Below are positions 1-6,675 of a stretch of DNA of 11,424 bases, one piece after another. The position numbers and the translations under genes were made by a program. This DNA is from Streptosporangiaceae bacterium (lineage in GTDB: Bacteria; Actinomycetota; Actinomycetes; Streptosporangiales; Streptosporangiaceae). The DNA is taken from positions 1 to 11,424 of the forward strand of contig JASIBJ010000704.1 in assembly GCA_030045215.1 (NCBI GenBank), given 5' to 3'. Every line of letters starts with the position of its first letter. The first letter of the stretch is position 1. Below the pieces are notes generated by a model. The model was not told the origin of the DNA. It ran no database searches and saw nothing but the letters and a program-made list of their open reading frames with translations.

Positions 1-3000
1 CGCCTGCTGCCTGGTACCCGTAGTGAGCTGCCGGTACAGGGCCTCCGTCTCCGGGTGCGGCTCGCCGCCAGGGGCTATCTCCTCGATCGCATCCAGGCAT
101 CGGCGCCAGGCCTCGGCCACGCCCCCGAGATTTCCTGCCGCGTGCTCCGCGCGCATCAGCAGGCGCCACAGTTGCTCGGCCGCGGCCTCAGCGACGAGCC
201 CGGTTCGCGCCGCCCGAGCCGCCGCCCGCCCTGCGCCGGTGGCAAGCTCATACTCCGCCAGCGTCTCGGCTGCATCCACGATCTCGGCCCTGACGGTTTC
301 AAGCAGGGGTATGTCGATCCACCAGTGATAGCTGCCGGTGAACGGCTGGCCTCGCACCATGGACAGCGCCGCGCGCATGTCGTCGGCCCTGGACGTGGCC
401 ACTAGGTCGCGGAATTCGGTCCAGTCCAGCGACACTTCCCGGTGCAGCACGTAATTGCCGTTGCCGGTGTGAATGATGTACTCCTGGCCGTCGCTGGCCG
501 TTCCGAGCCGGCGCCTGGTCCTGGTGATGATCTGCCGGACGGCGTCGGATGGCTTCGGATGGTCGGCATCGGCTCCGAGCATGCAGCACAGCGCGGAGTT
601 CGTGAGGCCTGCGGGTGCCGCCAGCGCGAGCGCCAGCACCAGTTCGGCCTGCTTGGGTTGCAGCTGATCGGCTGCGCCGGTGATGACGAACGGGCCCAGG
701 ATCTTCACTTCCAGCCCCGGCGGCCTCTCCTGCGTGGCAGCCGACCGCCCCGCGATCGCGGACCACGGCGGGGTCGGCACCGCGTCAGCGGGTGTGGAGT
801 TGGCACCCGCATCGGAGATGGGCGCCCCGTTCACGCCCCAGTCGCTTCCCGGCCGGACCGGCAGCTGGACGCCTGGCCCGGCCTGAGCCAGGCCGTCCTG
901 CGCAGGTACCGGCCACCGGGTCCGGGCGAACTCGCTCGCATGGTGCCAGGCCGGCTCCTCGTAGGTATGCCGCCCCAGATACTCGTCGGCGTCGGTGTAT
1001 CCGTCGCCGGGCTCGCCGCCGGGATATCCCTCGTCGTCCTCGCCCTCGCCGAGCTCATCACCTCGGCACTCTCGCTCCTTGGTGAGGACCCCGCCCAGCG
1101 ACGACTCGCTCAGTGCCTGTGACCGCATCGCGGCGGCCTGAGGGATCCACGGCGGTGCGCCGTAGATCTCGTACGGCGCATGCACCGGGCTGACGTCTTC
1201 GAGGTCGGCGGCGGTCGCGAACAGCGTGCCAATCGCCTGGTAGTCCGCCTCCGACAACGTCTGGGGTCTGACGCAGATCTGCAGCGGGATGATGTTCGCG
1301 AGGATCTGCTCTGGCTGCTCGGGATCGGGCGCCAGCTGCAGCACGGTCGGCGACATCCGGCCATCAGGACTCTCAGGGTCACCTGCCACGAGCGCGGCGA
1401 CGCCGCCCGGCCCGTCTTCGGCCAGCTCAAGCAGGCGCGCCATCTCGTCGGGCTGTGGCTCGATCCGGCTGACCAGGATCGTAAGACCCCAGTCTTCGTC
1501 GTCCGGTGCCGCCAGTCGTAGTTCCCGCACGTCGGCGGACGCGTCGTCGCCCAGCCGCCCGCGCAGTGCCAGGCATCGCATCTCCAGGTGGCTGATGGCC
1601 GCATCGACCGTTGGGCAGTGTTCGGCGCGGCCAAGCACCTCCAGCTCATCGAAGCCGACGAGGATGAGGTCATACCATCCGCTCCACTGGCCGGTCGCGA
1701 GTTCGGTTGCAGTGGCCGCGACCACCTGGTCGACAAGCTCCGATGGACCGTCGCAGCCGGTGACCTGCAACGACTCCAGGTCAAGCAGCAGATAGCCGTC
1801 GTCGGTCGCCCCCGCGGTGAACAAGCCGGGCAGCAGGCCGCTGCCGCGCCAGGCCGCCGCACCCGACTCTAGCCAGGCGCCAGGACCGGCCCGGCCGTCG
1901 TCGCCGGCCAGCGGCAGCTGCCAGCACATCCCCTGCCTGCCCGGGCTGATGCTGTACGGCGGCGGCGGCGAGTCAAGAGCCGGCGCTGCCAGCAGCACCT
2001 CGAGCACGCTCGGCGTCACATGCAGCCCGACGATGTCGGGCAGCACCTGCCCGGCTCCCGTGATGCCCGATTCGAGGAGACTCAGCGCATCGTGCAGGGT
2101 TGATGGTGAATCGGTAGGCGCGGCGGCGCGCAATCGCTGCTCGGTGGCCAGCACTTGGGCATCGGCTGGCAGCGCGATACGCCGGCCGCGGCGGCGGTAC
2201 TGCCGCTGACGGCGACGGAGCCGACCCAGGCTGGTGAGGACGGCGCCTGCGAGCGCTCCGGCGCCGAAAACGGCAGCATCCGGGAGGTGGTCGCCCGTCG
2301 ATGCCGCCCCATCCGCCGACGTCTGGAAGGTGGAGCCGCGCGTTGTGCCCTGGCTCGGCTCATCGGCACTCGTTGACCCACGGAGGCCGGCCGCATCATG
2401 CTGGCCGACCGCACTGTGCTGGCCGGCCCCGGGCCGCAGCCCGGCGGCCTGGTGCTGGCGGCGGAAGTGCGGGTCTTGCGTCGCGTGACCGATGTGACGG
2501 GCCGGCCTCTCGGGTGCCTGGCCGACGCCGTCACGGCTGCTGTTGGCCGGCAACAACATCCGCCAGCCGGGCTGGATCAGGGACGGATTGGTGAAGACCT
2601 GCCCGTCTCCCATGTCGTGGCCGTAGTTCATGCTGACAATCTCCGGGTATCGGTCGCCTGCGCCGAGAAAGTGCTGGGCGATGGTCCACAGGCAATCTCC
2701 CCGGCGGACCGTGACGATCCGGCTGGCCGCGACACTGTCCAGATGAGCGGCAGTCAGGATGGGAGCCGCTTGCGGCACGCCGGCTTGGTTAGCGGTGTCT
2801 GCCGCGACCAGGTGTGCGGCCGGGATCGTCGCGGCGGATGCGGTCAGCGTGATGGCCGGCGGCGCCGTGAACGTGAGCGCGGCCAGCGCCACCAGTCGCG
2901 CCGCGCTGCCCTGGATGCCGCCAAGTCGCAGCCGCGGCGCAGCCCGGCGGCGCGTTGCGGCCTGCACTTCAGCCAGGATTGCAATCGCATAGACCAGCCA

Positions 3001-3210
3001 CGCAACCCACGAGACGTCCCGGACGGTGCTCAGGAGCACGGTCCCGTTATCCTGGCTGGTCAGCACCGTGACAATCCGATGCCAGTTCGTGACTCGATGC
3101 GGCACCGGCGAGCCGCCAAGCTTATAGAGCACAACCGGCAGGCCGAAGACCACGGTGATCAGCGCGGCCATCGCCATGAGCCCGGTGAGACGGGACCGTG
3201 CGCGGCTCAT
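1..3210 (-). CDS. Membrane-embedded LysM and BTAD (SARP-like) transcriptional regulator, 3' end cut by window edge
   Basis: The reading frame is open from the start to base 1 (1070 codons, no stop seen), so the C-terminus is cut off, probably only slightly because the last domain looks nearly complete. Predicted helices lie at about residues 9-29, 64-83, 104-126 and 312-330. A LysM domain (VRRGDCLWTIAQHFLG, ending in LLPAN) covers about 165-223. The Arg-rich stretches after helices 2 and 4 put the N- and C-termini inside and LysM outside. A central region (about 345-700) has no fold I recognise. An acidic linker (about 712-750) precedes an OmpR/SARP-type winged helix (about 833-925, with DAVRQIITRTRRRLG as the likely recognition region) and a BTAD helical repeat (about 928 to the end). 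LysM binds peptidoglycan or chitin-type glycans; winged helix plus BTAD is the SARP/AfsR module. Start: a GGAGG at 3217-3221 is 6 nt from ATG 3210 and only 3 nt from the in-frame ATG at 3213, so 3210 is preferred. It is likely the last or nearly last gene of the Tad operon. Ligand and target are unknown. Confidence 0.85.
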   Translation of the reverse strand, partial: MSRARSRLTGLMAMAALITVVFGLPVVLYKLGGSPVPHRVTNWHRIVTVLTSQDNGTVLLSTVRDVSWVAWLVYAIAILAEVQAATRRRAAPRLRLGGIQGSAARLVALAALTFTAPPAITLTASAATIPAAHLVAADTANQAGVPQAAPILTAAHLDSVAASRIVTVRRGDCLWTIAQHFLGAGDRYPEIVSMNYGHDMGDGQVFTNPSLIQPGWRMLLPANSSRDGVGQAPERPARHIGHATQDPHFRRQHQAAGLRPGAGQHSAVGQHDAAGLRGSTSADEPSQGTTRGSTFQTSADGAASTGDHLPDAAVFGAGALAGAVLTSLGRLRRRQRQYRRRGRRIALPADAQVLATEQRLRAAAPTDSPSTLHDALSLLESGITGAGQVLPDIVGLHVTPSVLEVLLAAPALDSPPPPYSISPGRQGMCWQLPLAGDDGRAGPGAWLESGAAAWRGSGLLPGLFTAGATDDGYLLLDLESLQVTGCDGPSELVDQVVAATATELATGQWSGWYDLILVGFDELEVLGRAEHCPTVDAAISHLEMRCLALRGRLGDDASADVRELRLAAPDDEDWGLTILVSRIEPQPDEMARLLELAEDGPGGVAALVAGDPESPDGRMSPTVLQLAPDPEQPEQILANIIPLQICVRPQTLSEADYQAIGTLFATAADLEDVSPVHAPYEIYGAPPWIPQAAAMRSQALSESSLGGVLTKERECRGDELGEGEDDEGYPGGEPGDGYTDADEYLGRHTYEEPAWHHASEFARTRWPVPAQDGLAQAGPGVQLPVRPGSDWGVNGAPISDAGANSTPADAVPTPPWSAIAGRSAATQERPPGLEVKILGPFVITGAADQLQPKQAELVLALALAAPAGLTNSALCCMLGADADHPKPSDAVRQIITRTRRRLGTASDGQEYIIHTGNGNYVLHREVSLDWTEFRDLVATSRADDMRAALSMVRGQPFTGSYHWWIDIPLLETVRAEIVDAAETLAEYELATGAGRAAARAARTGLVAEAAAEQLWRLLMRAEHAAGNLGGVAEAWRRCLDAIEEIAPGGEPHPETEALYRQLTTGTRQQA
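2389..2424 (-). repeat. 18-base tandem repeat encoding hexapeptides in the LysM-BTAD linker
   Basis: Two adjacent 18-base units (2389-2406 and 2407-2424) encode GQHSAV and GQHDAA. Neighbouring sequence (QHQAA, GLRPGA, GLRGST) follows the same six-residue rhythm. The stretch lies between the LysM domain and the fourth membrane helix, on the predicted outside, and looks like a flexible spacer. Confidence 0.65.
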
Positions 3211-3743
3211 CATGTTCCTCCCGTCACTCCGGTCACCAGCGTCGCGGTCGCCGTGCCCGTACAGGTGAAGTGGCCAATGCCGATGATCGCCAGAAACGTG
3301 GTGGGCTCGGAGATTGTCACACTGACCCAGATCTCCCGGCTCCCGACGGCGCGCACGCTGAAGTCGTGCTGACCGGCCAGAGCCAGGTAGCTGCTCGCAG
3401 CCTCCTGGGCCTGCTCGGGGTTCACGACGAAGGAGCCGGACCGGTACGCGGTTGACGCATCGACGGAGGTAGCACCGGCCCGCGCGGCTTCCTGGGCCAA
3501 CGCGTAAGCGTTCTCATCGGCGTCGAGCTTGGCTCCGCCGTCGACCACTATGCCGGCCAGCGCGACGAACGCCACGAACAGGACGACGATCATCAGCGAC
3601 AGCGCGCCGCAGTCGCTATCGTCGCCGCCCATCCAGGCACGCCAGGCTCGTCTCATCAGGTTCCCGTCCCGGCCGCGTGCACGCGGCCGCCCGCTCACGC
3701 CACACGTTGTCCTTCGCGGTGTGACACTGGGGTGACAGGCCAT
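3210..3743 (-). CDS. TadG-like pilus assembly protein / pseudopilin
   Basis: A 177-residue protein with one hydrophobic helix near residues 50-70, preceded by the prepilin-like motif DCGALSLM (Gly46), then a periplasm-side domain of beta-rich character ending in a Thr-rich tail. This matches the small Tad-domain (TadG/TadE-like) proteins that close actinobacterial tad operons. They are anchored in the membrane and may act as minor pilins or tip factors. The +5 position after the putative cleavage glycine is Met rather than Glu. Start: ATG 3743 has an AGGTGA Shine-Dalgarno 7 nt upstream that overlaps the stop of the previous gene. An in-frame ATG at 3656 would give a more typical short basic leader but has a weak ribosome site. 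A 20-bp perfect palindrome lies between the two starts. The gene ends in an overlap with the LysM-BTAD gene. Family assignment rests on context, motif and size. Confidence 0.75.
   Translation of the reverse strand: MACHPSVTPRRTTCGVSGRPRARGRDGNLMRRAWRAWMGGDDSDCGALSLMIVVLFVAFVALAGIVVDGGAKLDADENAYALAQEAARAGATSVDASTAYRSGSFVVNPEQAQEAASSYLALAGQHDFSVRAVGSREIWVSVTISEPTTFLAIIGIGHFTCTGTATATLVTGVTGGT
3217..3221 (-). promoter_or_regulatory. Ribosome binding site GGAGG of the LysM-BTAD gene
   Basis: A perfect GGAGG core on the minus strand lies inside the last codons of the TadG-like gene. It is 6 nt before ATG 3210 and 3 nt before ATG 3213. The spacing favours the second ATG, giving a TGATG stop/start overlap with the upstream gene. 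Confidence 0.7.
3670..3689. repeat. Perfect 20-bp palindrome in the 5' part of the TadG-like gene
   Basis: Each 10-base arm (CGGCCGCGTG on the plus strand) is the exact complement of the other, with no spacer. As RNA it could form an 8-bp GC stem closed by TGCA. It sits 14-33 nt upstream of the alternative start ATG 3656. No T-tract follows, so it does not look like an intrinsic terminator. Confidence 0.6.
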
Positions 3744-3750
3744 CGTCGGC

Positions 3751-4287
3751 TCACCTCGACCGGTACAGATCGAGCGGGCTGGAGAAGGTAGCCCGCAAGG
3801 TGAGCGCCCCCGGCAGGCCTGGCAGGTAGAGGTTGGCCAGCGGCACGGTGCAGGTCACCGTCGCGATCACCGGCAGGGTCGGCTGGCCAGGCTGGGCGGC
3901 CGTGAATCCTGCGGTATCGATGTAGACGGCCGGGTCGCAGTCAAGGCCGTCCTGGCGAAGCGCGGCCTGCGCACTGGCCTGGCCTGCCGCTTCCGCTGCC
4001 GACGGGTTGAGCGCGATCGATGCCTGCCGCGCCGCGTCCCGGGCCGCAGCTTCTACCGCGCCTCGGGCGATCGAGGTCCGGCCGGCCGCGATCACCAGGC
4101 CGAGAATAGCCAGCAGCACCGGCGCCAGCACGACGAGTTCCAGCGCCGCGTTGCCGGCATCCGAGCGAAGGGCCCGCCGGATTGTCGCCGCCGCTCTCCC
4201 GGCCGCGACGCTCAGCCTGGCGACCCGCCGCGTGCCCGGCATCCGCCGCCGAACCGCACCCCCGGCCTGTGTACGGCGACCCGTCAT
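3751..4287 (-). CDS. TadE/TadF-like pseudopilin with long basic leader
   Basis: A 178-residue protein. The first 45 residues are very Arg-rich, then comes DAGNAALE (Gly45, Glu at +5) leading into a hydrophobic helix (about 48-67, ELVVLAPVLLAILGLVIAAG), which is the TadE signature arrangement. The following region is an Ala-rich amphipathic helix (about 68-110) and a small extracytoplasmic domain with two cysteines that could pair. TadE-like proteins are processed by a prepilin peptidase and act as minor pilins in Tad pilus assembly. ATG 4287 overlaps the preceding stop by four bases (ATGA) and has a strong GGAGGAG 8 nt upstream. A longer frame reaching 4677 exists but lies over the upstream TadE gene and lacks this ribosome site. 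The next gene starts 7 nt after the stop. Confidence 0.8.
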   Translation of the reverse strand: MTGRRTQAGGAVRRRMPGTRRVARLSVAAGRAAATIRRALRSDAGNAALELVVLAPVLLAILGLVIAAGRTSIARGAVEAAARDAARQASIALNPSAAEAAGQASAQAALRQDGLDCDPAVYIDTAGFTAAQPGQPTLPVIATVTCTVPLANLYLPGLPGALTLRATFSSPLDLYRSR

Positions 4288-4715
4288 GGCTGGAACTCCT
4301 CCACCGGCGCCTGAGCCGTCTCCGAGACGTGCACAACCAGGCCGGGCACGAACGTGGGGACATGGCCGGTCACGGTGACCGCCACCGTCGACGCGGTGCT
4401 GCCGCCGGTGCTGACCCCCGGATCGAGGAGGTAGCCGGCGCCAGAATGCCGGGCGAAGGCCAGCGCCGCAGCCCTCCCGGCTTCCGGGGACCCGCCGAGC
4501 ACCCTGGCCGCGTCGGCACCCTGCCGGGCGGCGGCGAGCGCCGCCTCCCTGGCCAGGAACCAGAACGACGCCTGGATCACGATCATGATGAACAGCAGCA
4601 CGATCGGCAGGATCACGGCGTAGCTGAGGCTCAGCGCGCCCCGGTCCGCGCCGCCAGGCGACTGCACGGTGGCGCAAGGCGCCGCGGTGGCACGAGACAA
4701 CAGCCGCCTGATCAT
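4284..4715 (-). CDS. TadE-like pseudopilin
   Basis: A 143-residue protein with a basic leader (MIRRLLSR), the motif DRGALSLS (Gly26), one hydrophobic helix (about 32-53, YAVILPIVLLFIMIVIQASFWF) and then an Ala-rich amphipathic helix followed by a small domain. This is the usual TadE layout. The usual +5 Glu of a class III prepilin is Ser here, so processing is uncertain. The start overlaps the flp stop in ATGA (4712-4715). No Shine-Dalgarno is visible upstream of this ATG, so translation probably depends on coupling to the pilin gene. The stop overlaps the next TadE-like gene in the same way. Residues before 4715 in the same frame belong to the pilin gene in another frame and are not part of this protein. 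Confidence 0.8.
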   Translation of the reverse strand: MIRRLLSRATAAPCATVQSPGGADRGALSLSYAVILPIVLLFIMIVIQASFWFLAREAALAAARQGADAARVLGGSPEAGRAAALAFARHSGAGYLLDPGVSTGGSTASTVAVTVTGHVPTFVPGLVVHVSETAQAPVEEFQP

Positions 4716-4915
4716 TTGCCGTTGCCGATGTTGCCCTCCATGGTGTGCAGCTTCGTCAGCATGAACGCACCCACGGCTACGGCTGCGGCCACCAGACCGA
4801 TGGCAATCGCCACCCACTCCAGGCTGAGCGCGCCCCTGTCGAGGTCCCCGGATCGGATCGCCGCCAGACGGGCGCGGATACCGGTGATCAGGTAGTGCAA
4901 GACGAACGATGGCAT
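4712..4915 (-). CDS. flp: Flp-type pilin, small
   Basis: A 67-residue protein made of a 28-residue basic leader, the motif DRG|ALSLEW with Glu at +5, and a single hydrophobic helix (EWVAIAIGLVAAAVAVGAFML), ending in a short hydrophilic tail. Flp pilins are short type IVb prepilins cleaved after the Gly, leaving mature subunits of roughly this size (39 residues here) that polymerise into the Tad pilus. The gene lies after tadC with the only sizeable gap in the operon (33 nt) and carries an AGGCAGG-type purine-rich stretch before ATG 4915. It overlaps the next TadE-like gene by four bases. The canonical Flp Glu-Tyr pair is Glu-Trp here. Annotation could differ as a 'DUF4244-type' pilin-like protein, but the role would be the same. 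Confidence 0.75.
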   Translation of the reverse strand: MPSFVLHYLITGIRARLAAIRSGDLDRGALSLEWVAIAIGLVAAAVAVGAFMLTKLHTMEGNIGNGK

Positions 4916-4948
4916 GGCTGCCTGCCTTTCACGTGTCGGCCGGAGTGG

Positions 4949-5821
4949 TCATCCGAAGAGCCGGTAGAAGTCGGGGTAAATGAGCAAGATCAGGAAACCG
5001 CCGGCCAACAGCGCGATCGGCAGCACCATGGTTGTGCTGCGCGCCCCGGCTTGCGCCTTCGTCGCGGCCAGCGCCTCAGCCCGCATGGACTCAGCTCGCG
5101 CGCCGAGCGTGTCGAGAATCCGGGCTCCATCATTCCCGGCAATCGCGGCTATCTCGGCGAGGTCCGCCAGCTCCTGAACGCCGGTTTCCGCGGCGAGGCG
5201 CGAGAGCGCTTCCCATGGCGGTCTTGTCGCCTTGCGGGCCTCATCGAGCGCGACCGCTATCCGCTCGAACGCCCACCCGCCGCCGACTCGCGCAGCGGCC
5301 TCCAGCGCCTCCGTCGGCGCGGCGCCGGCGCCGCGTTCGAGCGCCACCAGGTCGACGTAGCTGGTGAGCGCGTGCCGGAAGTCCCGCCGTTTCTCGGCGG
5401 CATTGACGCGAGTGACGAGGTCGGGGGCGAAGAAGAGCGCGGCGCCCACTGCGAGTGAGCCCGCAACCGGAATGGTCCACGGCAGGTCATGGCCCGTGAG
5501 CGCATACAACGCGCCGATAACCGGAATCACCGCCAGGCCAGCCAGCCCGAAGGCCAGCTTGCTGGCGAGCCACTCGTCGGTCTCCTGGCCGAGTAGCCGC
5601 AGGTCGGCTGCCGGTACCGGAAGCCAGGGAACGGCAGTTCTCAGGCCCCGCGCCAGCTCCCGCAGGCTGGACCGCTCGCGCCGAGGCCCGTCTAGCGCGC
5701 GGTCGGCCTCAAGCCGGTCCACCGCTGCCCGCAGGCTCGGCCCCGACGGCGCCAGCTCCCGGATCGCCAGCCAGGCACCCAGACCGCTGAGCAGGCCGGC
5801 CACGAGCACCCACGGATTCAT
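4949..5821 (-). CDS. tadC: TadC-like type II secretion F-domain membrane protein
   Basis: A 290-residue polytopic protein. Hydrophobic segments lie at the N-terminus (about 2-19), near 87-106 and 112-130, and at the C-terminus (about 266-284, ending DFYRLFG). A cytoplasmic helical T2SS-F domain (about 145-265) contains the typical 'SYVDLVALERGAG...ALEAAARVGGGWAF' and 'LAEIAAIAGNDGARILDTL' elements. TadB and TadC form the inner-membrane platform on which the TadA ATPase acts. ATG 5821 overlaps the tadB stop in ATGA. The upstream ribosome site is weak (GGGTG), so coupling is likely. A longer frame up to 6037 exists but runs over tadB and lacks support. The F-domain family and the TadB-TadC order make the call firm. 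Confidence 0.88.
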   Translation of the reverse strand: MNPWVLVAGLLSGLGAWLAIRELAPSGPSLRAAVDRLEADRALDGPRRERSSLRELARGLRTAVPWLPVPAADLRLLGQETDEWLASKLAFGLAGLAVIPVIGALYALTGHDLPWTIPVAGSLAVGAALFFAPDLVTRVNAAEKRRDFRHALTSYVDLVALERGAGAAPTEALEAAARVGGGWAFERIAVALDEARKATRPPWEALSRLAAETGVQELADLAEIAAIAGNDGARILDTLGARAESMRAEALAATKAQAGARSTTMVLPIALLAGGFLILLIYPDFYRLFG

Positions 5822-6675
5822 GGCCGCACCCGGTTCGCCGGTCCGCCGGACTCGTCGACCAGGAACCGGCCGGCGACCGGCACCGTGCCAAGGTGGTGCA
5901 GCCACCACAATCCTCCCGTGTAGAGGAGGACGACAAGCGCGAGTACTAGCTGCCCACCAGCAGTGCCGTACGGCGCCGAGTACGAGCGATTCAGGACGGC
6001 GAAGACCGTGAATCCGGCCACGAACCAGGTGAGCCACTTCACGGTGGTCCTGTGCTGCGCTCGCTCGGCCTCGATTTCCCGGCGCGCGGCCACGTCCCTG
6101 GCCAGCATCACCGCGAGCGCATTGAGCACGTCCCGCACTCCGCCGCCGCGACGGCCAGTCGCGATGATCAGCGCGGCGGCGATCCGGTCCGCGGCCGGGT
6201 CGTTGATCTGATCGGCGAACGCACGCAGTGCCGCCTCGGTACCGGTCCTGGCCGACATCCGCCGGCCGAGCCGCGCGACGGCGGGCTCGATCGCTTTCGG
6301 TGCCGACTGCACCGATGCCTCAAGCGCGTCTTCCAGGCCCCGGCTCGCGGTCAGCATGTCGGACAGCCGACGGGTCCATTGCTCGAGTCCCTCAAGCACG
6401 GCGGCGCGCTCACGCGCGGCTCTTGTCGAGATGATGTGGGGCAAGAACAGCACCGCCGCCACGGCCGCGATCATGGCGACCGGCCACCGGGTGATGGCCA
6501 GGGTGATGAGGCCCGCCCCGCCGGCCATGAGGATGTGCCTGAGCCTGTCCCGGCTCGGCCGCCGGGGCGAGCGCGGCCGCGCTCCGGGGGACGGGGCTCG
6601 CCTGGTGAGCTCCTTGATGAGCAGGATCGCCCCGGTCACGATGAGTCCGCCGGACGCTCCGGCCAGGACGATCAT
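5818..6675 (-). CDS. tadB: TadB-like type II secretion F-domain membrane protein
   Basis: A 285-residue polytopic protein with an N-terminal helix (about 2-20), a cytoplasmic basic loop, one or two helices (about 48-82), the T2SS-F helical domain (about 90-215, with 'ALIIATGRRGGGVRDVLNALAVMLARDVAARREIEAE' type sequence) and two C-terminal helices (about 222-240 and 250-268). It is the partner of TadC in the membrane platform of the Tad machine and is expected to contact TadA. ATG 6675 overlaps the tadA stop in ATGA and has GGGGAG 9 nt upstream, inside the end of tadA. A frame reaching 7491 exists but its upstream half is a shadow of tadA. Confidence 0.88.
   Translation of the reverse strand: MIVLAGASGGLIVTGAILLIKELTRRAPSPGARPRSPRRPSRDRLRHILMAGGAGLITLAITRWPVAMIAAVAAVLFLPHIISTRAARERAAVLEGLEQWTRRLSDMLTASRGLEDALEASVQSAPKAIEPAVARLGRRMSARTGTEAALRAFADQINDPAADRIAAALIIATGRRGGGVRDVLNALAVMLARDVAARREIEAERAQHRTTVKWLTWFVAGFTVFAVLNRSYSAPYGTAGGQLVLALVVLLYTGGLWWLHHLGTVPVAGRFLVDESGGPANRVRP

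Noticed and set aside
299..766. 155-codon minus-strand open frame
   Set aside because: A shadow of the winged-helix and BTAD part of the large gene; its product is His/Arg-rich and without domains.
1110..1862. 250-codon minus-strand open frame
   Set aside because: It is in a different frame of the same strand as the LysM-BTAD gene. Its product is Arg/Cys/Ser-rich without domain features, whereas the other frame is open for more than 3 kb and has recognisable domains.
2398..3372. 324-codon plus-strand open frame
   Set aside because: It lies antisense to the LysM-BTAD and TadG-like genes, has no ribosome site, and its translation is a low-complexity His/Arg/Gly-rich product typical of shadow frames in GC-rich DNA.
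3670..3689. Intrinsic terminator inside the operon
   Set aside because: The palindrome has no T-run on either strand and coding continues directly downstream.
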